Assembly: GCA_017433295.1 (NCBI GenBank)
Contig: JAFRHL010000026.1
Coordinates: 62,001-126,000, forward strand
Origin: Eubacterium sp.
Lineage (GTDB): Bacteria > Bacillota > Clostridia > Lachnospirales > Lachnospiraceae
Length of the DNA: 64,000 nucleotides
Reading direction: 5' to 3'
The notes beneath the pieces are model-generated. The model saw only the letters and a list, made by a program, of their open reading frames with translations. It was not told the origin of the DNA and ran no database searches. Positions 1 through 9,512 of this stretch are shown piece after piece (position 1 is the first letter of the stretch; each line of letters opens with the position of its first letter). A program made the translations under genes and the position numbers.

Positions 1-205
1 CCTTTACTGCCTTAAGCTGGAATCCTTTGTTCTTTAATTCTTTTATACAGGATAATATCCTGATTTCCTTCTCCTGATAATAGCGGTGTCCCTGTTCATT
101 TCTTGGAATTTTAAGATCCAGTTCCTCTTCCCAGTAACGAAGTACATGATTTTCCAGCTCCAGAAGCCTGGAGGCCTCCGAAATTGAATACCGTTCCTCT
201 TTCAT
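1..205 (-). CDS. MerR-family transcriptional regulator, N-terminal part (runs off window)
   Basis: The reverse strand from an ATG at 205 reads MKEERYSISEASRLLELENH and continues with VLRYWEEELDL and GHRYYQEKEI, the winged helix-turn-helix of the MerR family. Only about 68 residues are visible; the effector half lies beyond the left edge, so neither ligand nor target can be named. It is encoded away from dnaB and separated from it by a terminator. Too short for a naive ORF caller, but the family pattern (SxxEAxxLL, LRYWE, RxYxxxEI) is clear. Confidence 0.8.
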   Translation of the reverse strand, partial: MKEERYSISEASRLLELENHVLRYWEEELDLKIPRNEQGHRYYQEKEIRILSCIKELKNKGFQLKAVK

Positions 206-301
206 CTGTCTGCTCCTCTCATATTCATACCTTGTATTAACATTATATCAGGGAGCTTATCCACTTCTCAATGCTATTCGTTTTCTAAAAACATACAAAA
301 A

Positions 302-328
302 AGAGCGGAACCCTACATGGTCCGCTCT
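302..328 (-). terminator. Rho-independent terminator after dnaB
   Basis: An 8-bp perfect stem (AGAGCGGA/TCCGCTCT) is followed on the minus strand by a run of T. It overlaps the last codons and stop of dnaB (stop at 313-315) and ends the gdpP-rplI-dnaB operon. Confidence 0.8.
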
Positions 329-1662
329 TTGTTTGCAAATTTCGTATACTGGCCCAGCCACACCAGCTCCAGGCTTCCGGTGGCGCCGTTCCTCTGCTTG
401 GCTACGATCACTTCAGCCAGGTTCTTCTTCTCCGTATCCGGATTATAATATTCATCTCTGTATAAAAACATGACCACATCTGCATCCTGTTCTATGGCCC
501 CTGACTCACGCAGGTCTGAAAGCATGGGCCTGTGGTCCTGCCTTGCCTCCACGGCCCTGGAGAGCTGGGAAAGGGCAATAATGGGAATATTCAGTTCCCT
601 GGCAAGTACCTTAAGAGCCCTGGAGATCTCCGAGATCTCCTGCTGTCTCGACTCATTACGCCTGCCGGCACTGCCGCTCATAAGCTGCAGATAATCAATG
701 ACCACCATATCTATATCGTGTACCTGCTTATATCTCCGGCACTTGGACCGGATCTCCGAGAGGGTCGTGGCTGTGTCATCAATGATCAGCCTGGAATTAC
801 CGATCAGGGCAGCCCCCTCCAGCAGCTTCTCCCAGTCGGAATCCCTAAGGTCTCCTGTCCTTATCTGCTGGGAATCCACCATGGCCTCTGAGGCCATAAG
901 ACGGGTGACCAGCTGCTCCTTGGACATTTCAAGACTGAACATGGCAACGGTATGGTCGTCCTTAAAGGCAGCATGCTGGGCGATATTTAAAACAAAGGCA
1001 GTCTTACCCATGGCAGGCCGGGCGGCCACCAGGATGAGCTCTGCAGGATGAAGGCCGGTAAGCAGATAGTCCAGTTCAATGAAGCCTGTGGCTATCCCTG
1101 TCACTCTGCCTTTTGTCCTGGCTGCCTCCTCGATGGCATTGAGGGAATTCAGCACGATCTCCTGAATGGGTACATAATCCGACATCCGGTTGCGGTTCTG
1201 CAATAAACCGAAAATATCTTTCTCGGTTTTCTCCAGGATCTCCGAGGTATCCTCTTTTCCCAGATAACATTGATTGCTGATATTCTCCGTGGTCCTGATA
1301 AGAGCCCTCAGGGTCGCCTTATCATGTACGATCCTGGCGTACTCCCTGATATTGGCGGAAGTGGAAACAGAATCAACCAGGTCCCGGAAAAAATCCAGGC
1401 TGGTCAGTGTCTCCGGAACATCCTTCTCCTTCAGTTTGTCCTGAAGCGTAATAAGATCCACTGCCTTCCCTTCCCGGTAAAGCTCCACCATGGCTTCAAA
1501 GAGGATTCCATACTGTTTTAAATAAAAGTCCTCCCTGACCAGCATATCCTCCGCTTCTACGATGGCATCCCTGTCCATCAGCATGGAACCCAGCACTGAT
1601 CTTTCCGCCTCTTCATTATGGGGCTGTATTTTTTTTATAAAATTCTCATCTAGTTCAGGCAT
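313..1662 (-). CDS. dnaB: Replicative DNA helicase DnaB
   Basis: Hexameric 5-prime to 3-prime helicase that unwinds DNA at the replication fork. The 449-residue length is typical. The N-terminal domain carries PHNEEAERSVLGSML; the RecA-like motor has Walker A ARPAMGKTAF near residue 215, Walker B MVVIDYLQLM, and the conserved DLRESGAIEQDAD and QRNGATG segments. It is the last gene of gdpP-rplI-dnaB, 12 bp after rplI, an order conserved in Firmicutes. The start is preceded by AAAGGA. No intein and no missing motif. Confidence 0.98.
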   Translation of the reverse strand: MPELDENFIKKIQPHNEEAERSVLGSMLMDRDAIVEAEDMLVREDFYLKQYGILFEAMVELYREGKAVDLITLQDKLKEKDVPETLTSLDFFRDLVDSVSTSANIREYARIVHDKATLRALIRTTENISNQCYLGKEDTSEILEKTEKDIFGLLQNRNRMSDYVPIQEIVLNSLNAIEEAARTKGRVTGIATGFIELDYLLTGLHPAELILVAARPAMGKTAFVLNIAQHAAFKDDHTVAMFSLEMSKEQLVTRLMASEAMVDSQQIRTGDLRDSDWEKLLEGAALIGNSRLIIDDTATTLSEIRSKCRRYKQVHDIDMVVIDYLQLMSGSAGRRNESRQQEISEISRALKVLARELNIPIIALSQLSRAVEARQDHRPMLSDLRESGAIEQDADVVMFLYRDEYYNPDTEKKNLAEVIVAKQRNGATGSLELVWLGQYTKFANKERTM

Positions 1663-1674
1663 GGGAATCCTTTC

Positions 1675-2121
1675 TTACTGCTCTGAGACATGCACCTTAA
1701 GATCCGCAGTGACTTTGGGATGCAGCTTAACCTTAACCTGGTAGGTTCCCAGGCTTCTGATGGGTTCATCAACGCTGATCTTCTTTTTATCAAGCTCATA
1801 TCCCAGCTGCTCCTTTACGGCTGCGGCGATCTCCTTGGTAGATACCGCGCCGAAGGTCCTGCCGCCCTCTCCCACCTTCATCTTAAGTTCAACCGTTTTA
1901 TCAGCAAGGGAAGCCGCCAGATCTTTGGCTGCCGCCAGCTGCTCGGCCGCCTTCTTCTCCTGATTGGCCTTCTGAAGCTTCATATCATTCATATTCTTGC
2001 TGGTGGCCTCCACCCCAAGCTTTCTGGGGATCAGGTAATTCCCCGCATATCCGTTGTTCACTTCGACCATGTCTCCTTTTTTTCCCAGAGACTTTACATC
2101 CTGTAATAATATTACCTTCAT
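1675..2121 (-). CDS. rplI: 50S ribosomal protein bL9
   Basis: Structural protein of the large ribosomal subunit that binds 23S rRNA. The 148 residues begin MKVILLQDVKSLGKKGDMVEV and continue with NGYAGNYLIPRKLG, the L9 signature. A long connecting helix rich in Lys and Ala (residues 40-75) leads to the C-terminal domain with GRTFGAVSTKEIA. It lies between gdpP (12 bp) and dnaB (12 bp) and is surely co-transcribed with them. Confidence 0.98.
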   Translation of the reverse strand: MKVILLQDVKSLGKKGDMVEVNNGYAGNYLIPRKLGVEATSKNMNDMKLQKANQEKKAAEQLAAAKDLAASLADKTVELKMKVGEGGRTFGAVSTKEIAAAVKEQLGYELDKKKISVDEPIRSLGTYQVKVKLHPKVTADLKVHVSEQ

Positions 2122-2133
2122 CTTCTTCCTCCT

Positions 2134-4173
2134 CTACAGTTCTCCTTCTTCCTTCATGGTAAGAAGCAGTTCCTTCAGCTCTTTCTCCACCTTCTCAATG
2201 GTTGAATTCTTGATCTGGGCCGCAGCCACTCTAAGGTGTCCGCCTCCACCGAACTTTTCCATTATGGTCTGGACATTAATTTCGTCTATGGACCGGGCAC
2301 TGATATAGATCCAGCCCGGGATCCTGGTGATGACAAAGCTTCCCCTGATACCCTGCACATCCAGAAGGCTGTTGGCAGCTTTGGCTCCTATCACCGTTGC
2401 ACCCGCTACTTCCTCTCCTTCAAATGTGGCAATGGCAAATTCATCCAGATATATTTCCGCAGAATTAATGATCTCTGCCTTCTTCTTACAGGAATCCATA
2501 TCCTCCCGGAACATTTTCCTTACTCTTGTGACATCAGCCCCTGCTCTTCTTAAATAAGCTGCCGCCTCAAAGGTCCTGACCCCGGCCTTTACCACAAAAT
2601 TATCCGTATCCACAAGGATACCTGAATACAGGGCATCTGCCTCTATGGGCCTGAGCCTGGGCTTATCGGGAATGTACTGCAGGATCTCCGCCACCATCTC
2701 ACAGGTGGAGGAGGCATAGGGCTCCACATAGGAAATGACCGTATTCTTTATGGTATCATTGGTCTGCCGGTGATGATCCAGCATCACAATGGTCTTTTCC
2801 AGCTTCACAAGATCGGGGCACTCTGTCATGCCGGGCCGGTTGACATCCACGATGACCAGCATGGAGTTAGTATCCCTGAGATTTAAGGCCTGGTCACCAC
2901 TGATAAAAATATCCTCTTCTCCCTGGGGCTGCCCCGTAAGCACCCCTGTAACGATGGGTTCAACGGAGGGAGAGTCTTTGTCCATAACAATGTATACCTT
3001 TTTATTAAAGGTTCTGGCCAGCCGGTAAATACCCAGCGCAGCTCCGATACAGTCAGCATCAGGAATCCGGTGTCCCATAATAAATATCCTGTCATGGGTC
3101 AGCATGATCTCCCGGAGGGCATGGGCTTTGACCCTGGCCTTCACCCTGGTGCTCTTCTCCACCTTCTGGCTTTTCCCGCCATAATAGGAAATGGTATCCC
3201 CATCCCGGACCACTGCCTGATCTCCGCCCCTGCCCAGGGCCAGATCCATGGCAATCCGGGCACTTTCGTAGGTCTCAAGATATCCCGGGGCGTTCACTCC
3301 CACGCCGATGCTTAAAGTGGCGGAAAGGTCATTTCCGATATTGATGCTCTTTACCTCATCCAGAAGGGAAAACCTGGACTCCACAAGGATATCCAGACTC
3401 TTCTCCTCAAAAACAAAGATAAACTTATCCTTCTCAAACTTCTTGATAATGGCGTTCAGGTCATGCATATATTTTACGACCTTACGTTCCACCAGGGCCA
3501 GAAGAAGGGACTGGCGGACCTCCTCCATATTCTCCAGAACTTCCTCGAAGTTATCAATGTAAATCAGTCCGGCCACCAGATTCTTCCCCTTATAGGCTTC
3601 CCGGTACTCCACCAGCTGGGTCTCGTCAAAAAAATAGAAATCCAGAACAGGCTCGGTGATCACTGCCTCACCGGAATCACCGGAGGACATATCGGCTGTA
3701 GTACCTTTACACTTGACACAGTACTTTCTTTCCCCGAATAATATATGAAGTTCTTTGCTGATGGCCTGTTGGGGAAACTGCTTTTTCTGCAATCCGGGAA
3801 ATATCTGGGAAATGTTCTTTTTGATCTCCTTACTGCCCATCAGGTCCCTGAAGCTGTCATTATACCAAAGGATATCCCCTTTCCTCGATGTCTGGACATA
3901 AGGAATGGGAATACTTTTCAGAAGGTCTGTCTGGACCTGCCCCAGTTCAAATCTGGCACTGAGGAAGTCTTCTGATATCTGCTTCTTCTGATACTGGTAT
4001 TCCAGCAGGGACTCAAACAGCCAGAGGAGGGCAAGCCCCAGAAGGCCTCCCCCCAGGACAGGCTCATCATACACCAGAACCCATATGCCGATGGCCGAAA
4101 GGCAGGCGACAAAAATCATACTCAGAAAAAAACTGATCTTCAACTGTCTTTGAATAAGCTCTCCATGCTCCAT
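2134..4173 (-). CDS. gdpP: Membrane-bound cyclic-di-AMP phosphodiesterase (GdpP/YybT family)
   Basis: Hydrolyses c-di-AMP to pApA, controlling potassium and cell-wall homeostasis. Order in 679 residues: two N-terminal membrane helices (about 10-60), a PAS-like sensor, a degenerate GGDEF domain (about 170-310), then DHH and DHHA1 domains. Catalytic motifs are visible: GHRIPDADCIGAA, VIVDVNRP, MLDHHRQ and a C-terminal GGGGH. The GGDEF signature itself is absent, as usual in this family. RBS AAAGGTG lies 5 bp before the ATG. First gene of the operon with rplI and dnaB. Confidence 0.96.
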   Translation of the reverse strand: MEHGELIQRQLKISFFLSMIFVACLSAIGIWVLVYDEPVLGGGLLGLALLWLFESLLEYQYQKKQISEDFLSARFELGQVQTDLLKSIPIPYVQTSRKGDILWYNDSFRDLMGSKEIKKNISQIFPGLQKKQFPQQAISKELHILFGERKYCVKCKGTTADMSSGDSGEAVITEPVLDFYFFDETQLVEYREAYKGKNLVAGLIYIDNFEEVLENMEEVRQSLLLALVERKVVKYMHDLNAIIKKFEKDKFIFVFEEKSLDILVESRFSLLDEVKSINIGNDLSATLSIGVGVNAPGYLETYESARIAMDLALGRGGDQAVVRDGDTISYYGGKSQKVEKSTRVKARVKAHALREIMLTHDRIFIMGHRIPDADCIGAALGIYRLARTFNKKVYIVMDKDSPSVEPIVTGVLTGQPQGEEDIFISGDQALNLRDTNSMLVIVDVNRPGMTECPDLVKLEKTIVMLDHHRQTNDTIKNTVISYVEPYASSTCEMVAEILQYIPDKPRLRPIEADALYSGILVDTDNFVVKAGVRTFEAAAYLRRAGADVTRVRKMFREDMDSCKKKAEIINSAEIYLDEFAIATFEGEEVAGATVIGAKAANSLLDVQGIRGSFVITRIPGWIYISARSIDEINVQTIMEKFGGGGHLRVAAAQIKNSTIEKVEKELKELLLTMKEEGEL

Positions 4174-4364
4174 CTCTTCACCTTTAAAAAATCATCCGGC
4201 CCGGTGCCGGGTTTTCCATCTTATTAAGATATATCCAGACTATCATACCATTACCGAAAAGTTTTTTCAACCGGAATCAGCCTGTCGATTCATCTGATGT
4301 GTCTTGATTAATAAATTTCAATATAGTATAATTACTCCGAATATTTATATGTTAGGAGGAAACC

Positions 4365-5876
4365 ATGAGTAGTGTTATTGACATGGTAAGGAATATGAGA
4401 CGGCTGTCCGGCATATTGCTGCACCCCACCTCCCTGCCGGGAGATTTCGGGATCGGCGACCTGGGACCGGCCGCTTATCAATTTGTGGATTTTCTGGAAG
4501 CCGCCGGCCAGCACCTCTGGCAGACGCTTCCCCTGGGGCCGACAGGACACACCAGCTGCCCCTATCAGTGTTTCTCTTCCTTTGCGGGAGAGCCCCTGTT
4601 AATCAGCCCCGAATTATTACAAAAGGAAGGCCTGCTTTCGAAAGACTCACTTTCCGAAAAGCCTGATTTCCCGGAAGAGAAGGTAGACTATGACCTGGTC
4701 CGGGAGTATAAGGAGAAGCTTTTTGCAGAGGCCTTTGACACCTTCGAAGACCTGCCGGAGGATGACCTTCTGGTCCGGGAATTCAAACAGTTTACAGAAG
4801 AGACCGAATGGCTTTCGGATTACGCCATGTTCATGGCCATCAAAAAGAGCAAGGACGGGGTCCACTGGCTGGAATGGGAAAAGAAGTTCCGCAAACCCAC
4901 CAAGCCCCAGAAATCCGTCATAGCCAGAGAGCTGGCCAAAGAAATCCGCTATGAGTGTTTTATCCAGTGGCTTTTCTTCCGCCAGTGGAGTGAACTGAAG
5001 GCTTATGCCAACGAAAAGGGCATCCTTCTGATTGGCGATATCCCCATTTTTGTTGCCGGAGACAGTGCCGATGTCTGGGCAGAGCCCGGCTTATTCCAGC
5101 TGGACAGGGACGGCTTTCCCAAGGTTGTGGCAGGTGTCCCGCCGGATTATTTCAGTGCCACCGGCCAGCTCTGGGGAAATCCCCTCTATGACTGGAAATA
5201 CCACAAAAAAACCGGCTATGCCTGGTGGATGAAGCGAATCGCCGCCCAGCTCACCCTGAGCGACATCGTAAGAATTGACCATTTCCGCGGACTGGAAAGC
5301 TTCTGGGAGATTCCTGCCGATGCCGAGACAGCCCTGTCAGGCAAATGGGCTCCGGGACCCGGAGACGAGTTCTTCTTAAAAATCCAGGAGCAGTTCGGAA
5401 AAGACCTGCCTATCATCGCGGAGGATCTGGGAATCATCACCGACGAAGTCCGCGCCCTCAGGGACCGTTTCCATCTGCCGGGAATGAAGATCCTTCAGTT
5501 TGCTTTTGAAGATGATGACAGCGATTATCTTCCTTATAACCATATTTATAACTGTGTATGCTACACCGGAACCCATGATAACGACACGACCACCGGCTGG
5601 TACCGCCAGGCACCTGAAAAGGCAAAGGATAAGGTCCGCCGTTACATGAACACGGATGCCTCCCAGGTCAGCTGGGATTTCATACGTACCTGCTTCGGCT
5701 CCGTGGCAAAATATGCCATTGCCCCTGTACAGGATCTTCTCTGCCAGGACAGCAGTTACCGCATGAATGTCCCGGGAGTCGCCGAAGGCAACTGGAGTTA
5801 CCGTGTCGCAAAGGGACTTCTTACCGACGACATCGCAAAAAGGCTTCACGATATCACAAAACTCTACGGCAGATAG
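4365..5876 (+). CDS. malQ: 4-alpha-glucanotransferase (amylomaltase)
   Basis: GH77 enzyme that transfers maltooligosaccharide units during maltodextrin and glycogen use in the cytoplasm. The 503 residues are a full-length amylomaltase: N-terminal RLSGILLHPTSLPGDFGIGD, GDIPIFVAGDSADVWA, the nucleophile region DIVRIDHFRGL, the acid/base glutamate in IIAEDLG and the substrate-binding GTHDND. A strong RBS (TAGGAGGAAACC) precedes the ATG. plsC follows after 12 bp, so the two are probably co-transcribed although functionally unrelated. Confidence 0.97.
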   Translation: MSSVIDMVRNMRRLSGILLHPTSLPGDFGIGDLGPAAYQFVDFLEAAGQHLWQTLPLGPTGHTSCPYQCFSSFAGEPLLISPELLQKEGLLSKDSLSEKPDFPEEKVDYDLVREYKEKLFAEAFDTFEDLPEDDLLVREFKQFTEETEWLSDYAMFMAIKKSKDGVHWLEWEKKFRKPTKPQKSVIARELAKEIRYECFIQWLFFRQWSELKAYANEKGILLIGDIPIFVAGDSADVWAEPGLFQLDRDGFPKVVAGVPPDYFSATGQLWGNPLYDWKYHKKTGYAWWMKRIAAQLTLSDIVRIDHFRGLESFWEIPADAETALSGKWAPGPGDEFFLKIQEQFGKDLPIIAEDLGIITDEVRALRDRFHLPGMKILQFAFEDDDSDYLPYNHIYNCVCYTGTHDNDTTTGWYRQAPEKAKDKVRRYMNTDASQVSWDFIRTCFGSVAKYAIAPVQDLLCQDSSYRMNVPGVAEGNWSYRVAKGLLTDDIAKRLHDITKLYGR

Positions 5877-5888
5877 GAGGGATAAGCC

Positions 5889-6620
5889 ATGACCTTTCGT
5901 TCCCTTCGTGTATTATTATATGTAACCGGCTTTCTGACCGTCACAATACCGGAGCGCAAAAAGCTCCACAAGCTGGCCGAAACAGATCCTGAGGCCGCCT
6001 CCAGGCTGGCCAACGCCAGCGTCCAGAAGGCATTTAAACGTATTGTCAAAATTTCCGGCATTGACATCAAAGCTGACGGTCTGGAGAACATTCCTGAAGA
6101 GGCCTGTCTTTTCGTGGGAAACCACTGCAGTTATTTTGATATCGTCACCACCGGCAGCATTATTCCCGGCGGAGCGGGATTTGTTGCCAAAGACAATCTC
6201 AGGAAGATTCCGGGTCTTGCCGACTGGATGACGCTCATACACTGCCTCTTCCTGAACCGGACTGACATAAAAGAGGGCTTAAAGACCATTTTAGAGGGTG
6301 TGGATTATATAAAAGCCGGATACTCCATGTTTATCTTCCCCGAGGGCACCCGCCACCAGGAAGGCCTGCCCGGAGAATTCAAGGGCGGCAGCCTGAAAAT
6401 GGCCCAGCGGGCCAAGGCGCCGGTGGTCCCTGTAGCCATTTCCGGCAGCAGAGATATCTTTGAGAATAACAGCGGCCTCAGCATCAAACCGGGAACGGTA
6501 AAGATCAGCTTCGGAAAACCCTTCAAGATCAGTGATCTTTCAAAAGAAGAGAAAAAATTCGCTGCGGAATACACCAGAAAGCAGATCATAGAGATGCTGG
6601 AGAAGCATACAAAGGAATGA
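5889..6620 (+). CDS. plsC: 1-acyl-sn-glycerol-3-phosphate acyltransferase
   Basis: Makes phosphatidic acid by acylating lysophosphatidic acid at the inner membrane. The 243 residues contain the acyltransferase motifs in order: NHCSYFD (the HX4D catalytic pair), FLNRTD, FPEGTR and VVPVAISGS. An N-terminal hydrophobic stretch may hold it at the membrane. Preceded by AGGAGGGAT. A perfect 13-bp inverted repeat overlaps its stop codon. Confidence 0.94.
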   Translation: MTFRSLRVLLYVTGFLTVTIPERKKLHKLAETDPEAASRLANASVQKAFKRIVKISGIDIKADGLENIPEEACLFVGNHCSYFDIVTTGSIIPGGAGFVAKDNLRKIPGLADWMTLIHCLFLNRTDIKEGLKTILEGVDYIKAGYSMFIFPEGTRHQEGLPGEFKGGSLKMAQRAKAPVVPVAISGSRDIFENNSGLSIKPGTVKISFGKPFKISDLSKEEKKFAAEYTRKQIIEMLEKHTKE

Positions 6621-6639
6621 TCCGGCGGATCATTCCTTT
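6611..6639 (+). terminator. Hairpin at the end of plsC
   Basis: A perfect 13-bp inverted repeat (AAAGGAATGATCC, 3-nt loop) includes the plsC stop codon. The T tract after it is short (TTTAAG), so it may be a weak terminator or an mRNA-stabilising end. Confidence 0.5.
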
Positions 6640-6719
6640 AAGCACAATCGGCGGAGCCCGCAAAGCGGACTTATACGATATTTATTAATTTTTAACTTTC
6701 AAAAGGAGAAAACAAAAAA

Positions 6720-7217
6720 ATGAATCCATGGATCATTACAGGTATTATTTTAGTGGTGGGTATCACTATTCTGATCGTCCTGTACTTTCAGGGCAATAAG
6801 CTTCAGAAAAAGCAGGAAGAACAGAGAGCCCAGATAATGGAAAACGTCCAGCAGGTCACCATGCTGGTCATTGATAAGAAAAGGATGCCCCTTAAAGACG
6901 CAGGGCTTCCCAAGATGGTAATGGACCAGGCGCCCAAGCGGGCCAGAAGAGCCAAGGTCCCTGTGGTAAAGGCCAAGATAGGTCCCCGTATCATGACCTT
7001 CCTCTCTGACGAGGAGGTTTACGACCTGATTCCTGTCAAAGCTCAGATCAAGGCCAATATCAGCGGCATCTACATCACCAGCATCAATAACTACCGTAAA
7101 GCTCCGGTTCCGGAGCCGGAAAAGAAGGGTATCATGGCAAAGCTGAGGAGAAAGGCTGATTCAGCCAGCAAGGAGCTCAGTGAGGCCAACGCCCAGAAAG
7201 AAAAAAAGAAGAAGTAA
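6720..7217 (+). CDS. Membrane-anchored basic protein of unknown function
   Basis: 165 residues. One membrane helix at residues 4-24 (WIITGIILVVGITILIVLYF) is followed by a Gln/Lys/Glu-rich stretch of about 20 residues likely to be a coiled coil, a cytoplasmic domain with several Lys/Arg clusters (APKRARRAK), and a very charged tail ending in lysines. No enzymatic motif is seen. RBS AAAGGAG lies before the ATG. The well-formed start, even codon use and single-helix design suggest a real gene; I cannot assign a function. Confidence 0.8.
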   Translation: MNPWIITGIILVVGITILIVLYFQGNKLQKKQEEQRAQIMENVQQVTMLVIDKKRMPLKDAGLPKMVMDQAPKRARRAKVPVVKAKIGPRIMTFLSDEEVYDLIPVKAQIKANISGIYITSINNYRKAPVPEPEKKGIMAKLRRKADSASKELSEANAQKEKKKK

Positions 7218-7249
7218 AAGAAAGAGTTGTATTTTACAGAAATATTTTC

Positions 7250-7297
7250 AAAAAGTATCAATTGAAATCGCCTCGGCGATTTCGATTGATACTTTTT
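7250..7297. repeat. Long hairpin between convergent genes, copy 1 of a repeated element
   Basis: A near-perfect 22-bp inverted repeat with arms containing AAAAAGTATCAAT and GAAATCGCC and a 2-nt loop. T runs on both strands make it a plausible bidirectional terminator between the genes at 6720 and 7384. The core AATCGAAATCGCC..GGCGATTTCG recurs near 9750, and the flank after it (TGCATTTGAGATTGATA) has a counterpart there, so this looks like a dispersed element. Confidence 0.65.
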
Positions 7298-7383
7298 GCA
7301 TTCCTCGCACGACAGTCGCGAGAATCCTGCATTTGAGATTGATATATCAACGATTACTACCTGGTGGGATATAAAATGCTGCA

Positions 7384-7809
7384 TTAAGCCTGCATCAATA
7401 ACCTGGCGTCCACTGTCAGCCTGTGATCAGATACCAGCTCACCATTCAGGAGCAGGGAGTACTCCATTCTTAAGGTCAGAGTATCCTCACTTTCTCTCAG
7501 ATTGATCCTTCTGGTATCGGACATAAACTCCATGGGTCCTGCCGGGGTCTGATAGATACAGGGCTTTTTAACTCCCTCCCGAAAGGTCAGGACCGATGTG
7601 GCATCTCCGGTCTTCTTTAGCTCTATGTACTCAGGGGCAATGGTCAGACGATTTTTCTGCAGCTGCCCATCTTCTGTATACTCGGTATAAAACAGATATT
7701 TCATTACACCATTATCGTAATACTCAGCAGTGGTGACCAGCTCAGATACATCCTCCGGCCCGGGTCCGGTCCGGACCCCCCTTATGGTTAATTTCACCTT
7801 TCCCATCAT
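7384..7809 (-). CDS. DUF1934 family small beta-barrel protein
   Basis: 141 residues, mostly predicted beta strands (KVKLTIRGVR, LFYTEYTEDG, MEFMSDTRRINL, TLRMEYSLLLNGELVSDHRL). The pattern, size and C-terminal half match the DUF1934/YwiB-like family of lipocalin-like barrels found in Firmicutes; no catalytic residue is known. It lies 88 bp downstream of ddl on the same strand and may share its transcript. Confidence 0.8.
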   Translation of the reverse strand: MMGKVKLTIRGVRTGPGPEDVSELVTTAEYYDNGVMKYLFYTEYTEDGQLQKNRLTIAPEYIELKKTGDATSVLTFREGVKKPCIYQTPAGPMEFMSDTRRINLRESEDTLTLRMEYSLLLNGELVSDHRLTVDARLLMQA

Positions 7810-7897
7810 CTCATTATCCCCGTCATAATGTTCTCTCAGTTATATTATTAAGTGAACTCCCCACATCATTATTAGTAGAATCAGACTATATACTTAT

Positions 7898-8959
7898 TTA
7901 ATCATATCTCACCATGGCCAGATCAATCAATCTCTGTACCAGTTCCTTTATCCCTATGCCCCGGGCAGCCCACAGCATCGGATACATGCTGATGGAAGTA
8001 AAGCCGGGCAGGGTATTGATCTCGTTAAATACCACCTCATGGGTATCGTCTGTGAGGAAAAAGTCAACCCGGGATAATCCGAATCCGTCCAGAGCTTTAA
8101 AAATCTTCACTGCGTTTTTACGGATCTCCTCCGCCTTACCTTCCGGCAGCTCCGGATCAACAACCGTTCTGGAATCTGCGTTATTATACTTGGCTTCATA
8201 GCTGTAGAAGGTATCTGCTGCCAGAATCTCCCCGACCCCGGATGCTTCCACCCTGATACCATCACCCAGCACGGCGCACTCAAGCTCCCGTCCCACTATG
8301 GTTTCCTCCACCAGGATCTTACTGTCATGTTCTGCCGCAAGCCTGAGAGCCTTCACCAGGTCATCCCTGTCTCCGGCTTTGCTGACACCCTGGGACGATC
8401 CTGCCTTGGAGGGCTTGACAAACACAGGATAAGAAAGCTCTGCCTCCACCCGGCTGATGACTCCCTCCATGTCCTTAAGCTCTTTCCTGCGAACTCCCAC
8501 AAACCTTGCCTGACGGACTCCGATAGAGTCCACGATAAGCTTGGTATAGAACTTATCCATGGAACAGGCAGAGGCCAGGACGCCGCAGCCCACATAGGGA
8601 ATACGGGCAAGCTCCAGCAGGCCCTGCAGGGTCCCGTCCTCCCCGTTCATCCCATGGAGAACAGGAAATACCACGTCAATCTCTATATATTCCACGTGGT
8701 TTCCCCGGATAATGCACAGTTCCCTTTTGTCCGTATCTGGAGATATGTAAGCGCTGGAATGGCTCCGTGTCCAGGAGCCATCCTCTATACGGCCGATACG
8801 GTCTATCAGCTTCCACTGTCCGTCTTTAGTGATGCCGATCATAATGATATTATAGATATCCGTATTAATATTATCAATGATCGTCCGGGCAGAAACCAGA
8901 GACACTTCATGCTCCGAAGATCTTCCTCCCATGATCACCACGATATTCTTACTTGCCAT
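7898..8959 (-). CDS. ddl: D-alanine--D-alanine ligase
   Basis: ATP-dependent ligase that makes the D-Ala-D-Ala end of peptidoglycan precursors. The 353 residues show the ATP-grasp order: N-terminal VVIMGGRSSEHEVSL, VFPVLHGMNGEDGTLQG, FVKPSKAGSSQGVSK, EETIVGRELECAV, RVDFFLTDD and NEINTLPGFTSISMYP. RBS AAGGAAGGAAGA precedes the ATG. Its start overlaps the end of spoIIR by 11 bp, so translation is probably coupled. The usual loop residues are kept, with no sign of a D-Ala-D-Lac variant, though I did not model specificity. Confidence 0.97.
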   Translation of the reverse strand: MASKNIVVIMGGRSSEHEVSLVSARTIIDNINTDIYNIIMIGITKDGQWKLIDRIGRIEDGSWTRSHSSAYISPDTDKRELCIIRGNHVEYIEIDVVFPVLHGMNGEDGTLQGLLELARIPYVGCGVLASACSMDKFYTKLIVDSIGVRQARFVGVRRKELKDMEGVISRVEAELSYPVFVKPSKAGSSQGVSKAGDRDDLVKALRLAAEHDSKILVEETIVGRELECAVLGDGIRVEASGVGEILAADTFYSYEAKYNNADSRTVVDPELPEGKAEEIRKNAVKIFKALDGFGLSRVDFFLTDDTHEVVFNEINTLPGFTSISMYPMLWAARGIGIKELVQRLIDLAMVRYD

Positions 8960-9512
8960 TCTTCCTTCCTTTCTTCTTATTATTCTTTAATCCTTTTCCA
9001 AAAAAAATCTCTTTGAGATCCTTTAATCCTTTCCCGGATAAAATAAAATCATCATCATTATAACATAAGTCAGGGTATAATGCACACCACCAATTGTGTC
9101 CTTTTGCTTCCCCAATATCGACACGAAGCGCGCTGTATACACCTGCCGGAAAGATTATAGCACCATATCTGCGGATTGGGAATCTTTCTTTTGTAAAATA
9201 AACTTTCACTTTTCTTTCACAGCCCTGAGCCTTCAGACAATCAATAGCGCACCTTTGAATATCCGTCCTTTCTTCCATCAAAGACTCTTCCAGCTCTCCC
9301 GCGCTGTCCGCCCGGTCTGTCTGACTGCGAATCTGCTCTAAAAGAGAGTCCCTGACGCGAAGCTTAAGTTCCTGCTCCAGCCGGTCGTTAGATGCGGCTC
9401 TCACATGAAAGCGGAGGGCTCCCTCATAGAGGGGACAGTGCCTCTCCAGCCAGACCTGCCCGGAGAGGAGCAGGGAAAGAACTGTCATAATTAAAAATGT
9501 ATATCTTTTCAT
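8949..9512 (-). CDS. spoIIR: Stage II sporulation protein R
   Basis: Secreted forespore signal that triggers SpoIIGA-dependent processing of pro-sigma-E in the mother cell. The 187 residues have a signal peptide (KRYTFLIMTVLSLLLSG), then RFHVRAASNDRLEQELKLRVRD and the hallmark FPAGVYSALRVDIGEAKGHNWWCALYPDLCY region. The tail is a lysine-rich run. It shows that the organism can sporulate. Overlap with ddl is 11 bp. Confidence 0.95.
   Translation of the reverse strand: MKRYTFLIMTVLSLLLSGQVWLERHCPLYEGALRFHVRAASNDRLEQELKLRVRDSLLEQIRSQTDRADSAGELEESLMEERTDIQRCAIDCLKAQGCERKVKVYFTKERFPIRRYGAIIFPAGVYSALRVDIGEAKGHNWWCALYPDLCYNDDDFILSGKGLKDLKEIFFGKGLKNNKKKGRKNGK

Noticed and set aside
5376-5849. 157-codon ORF antisense to malQ
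   Set aside because: Shadow of conserved malQ sequence; no RBS.
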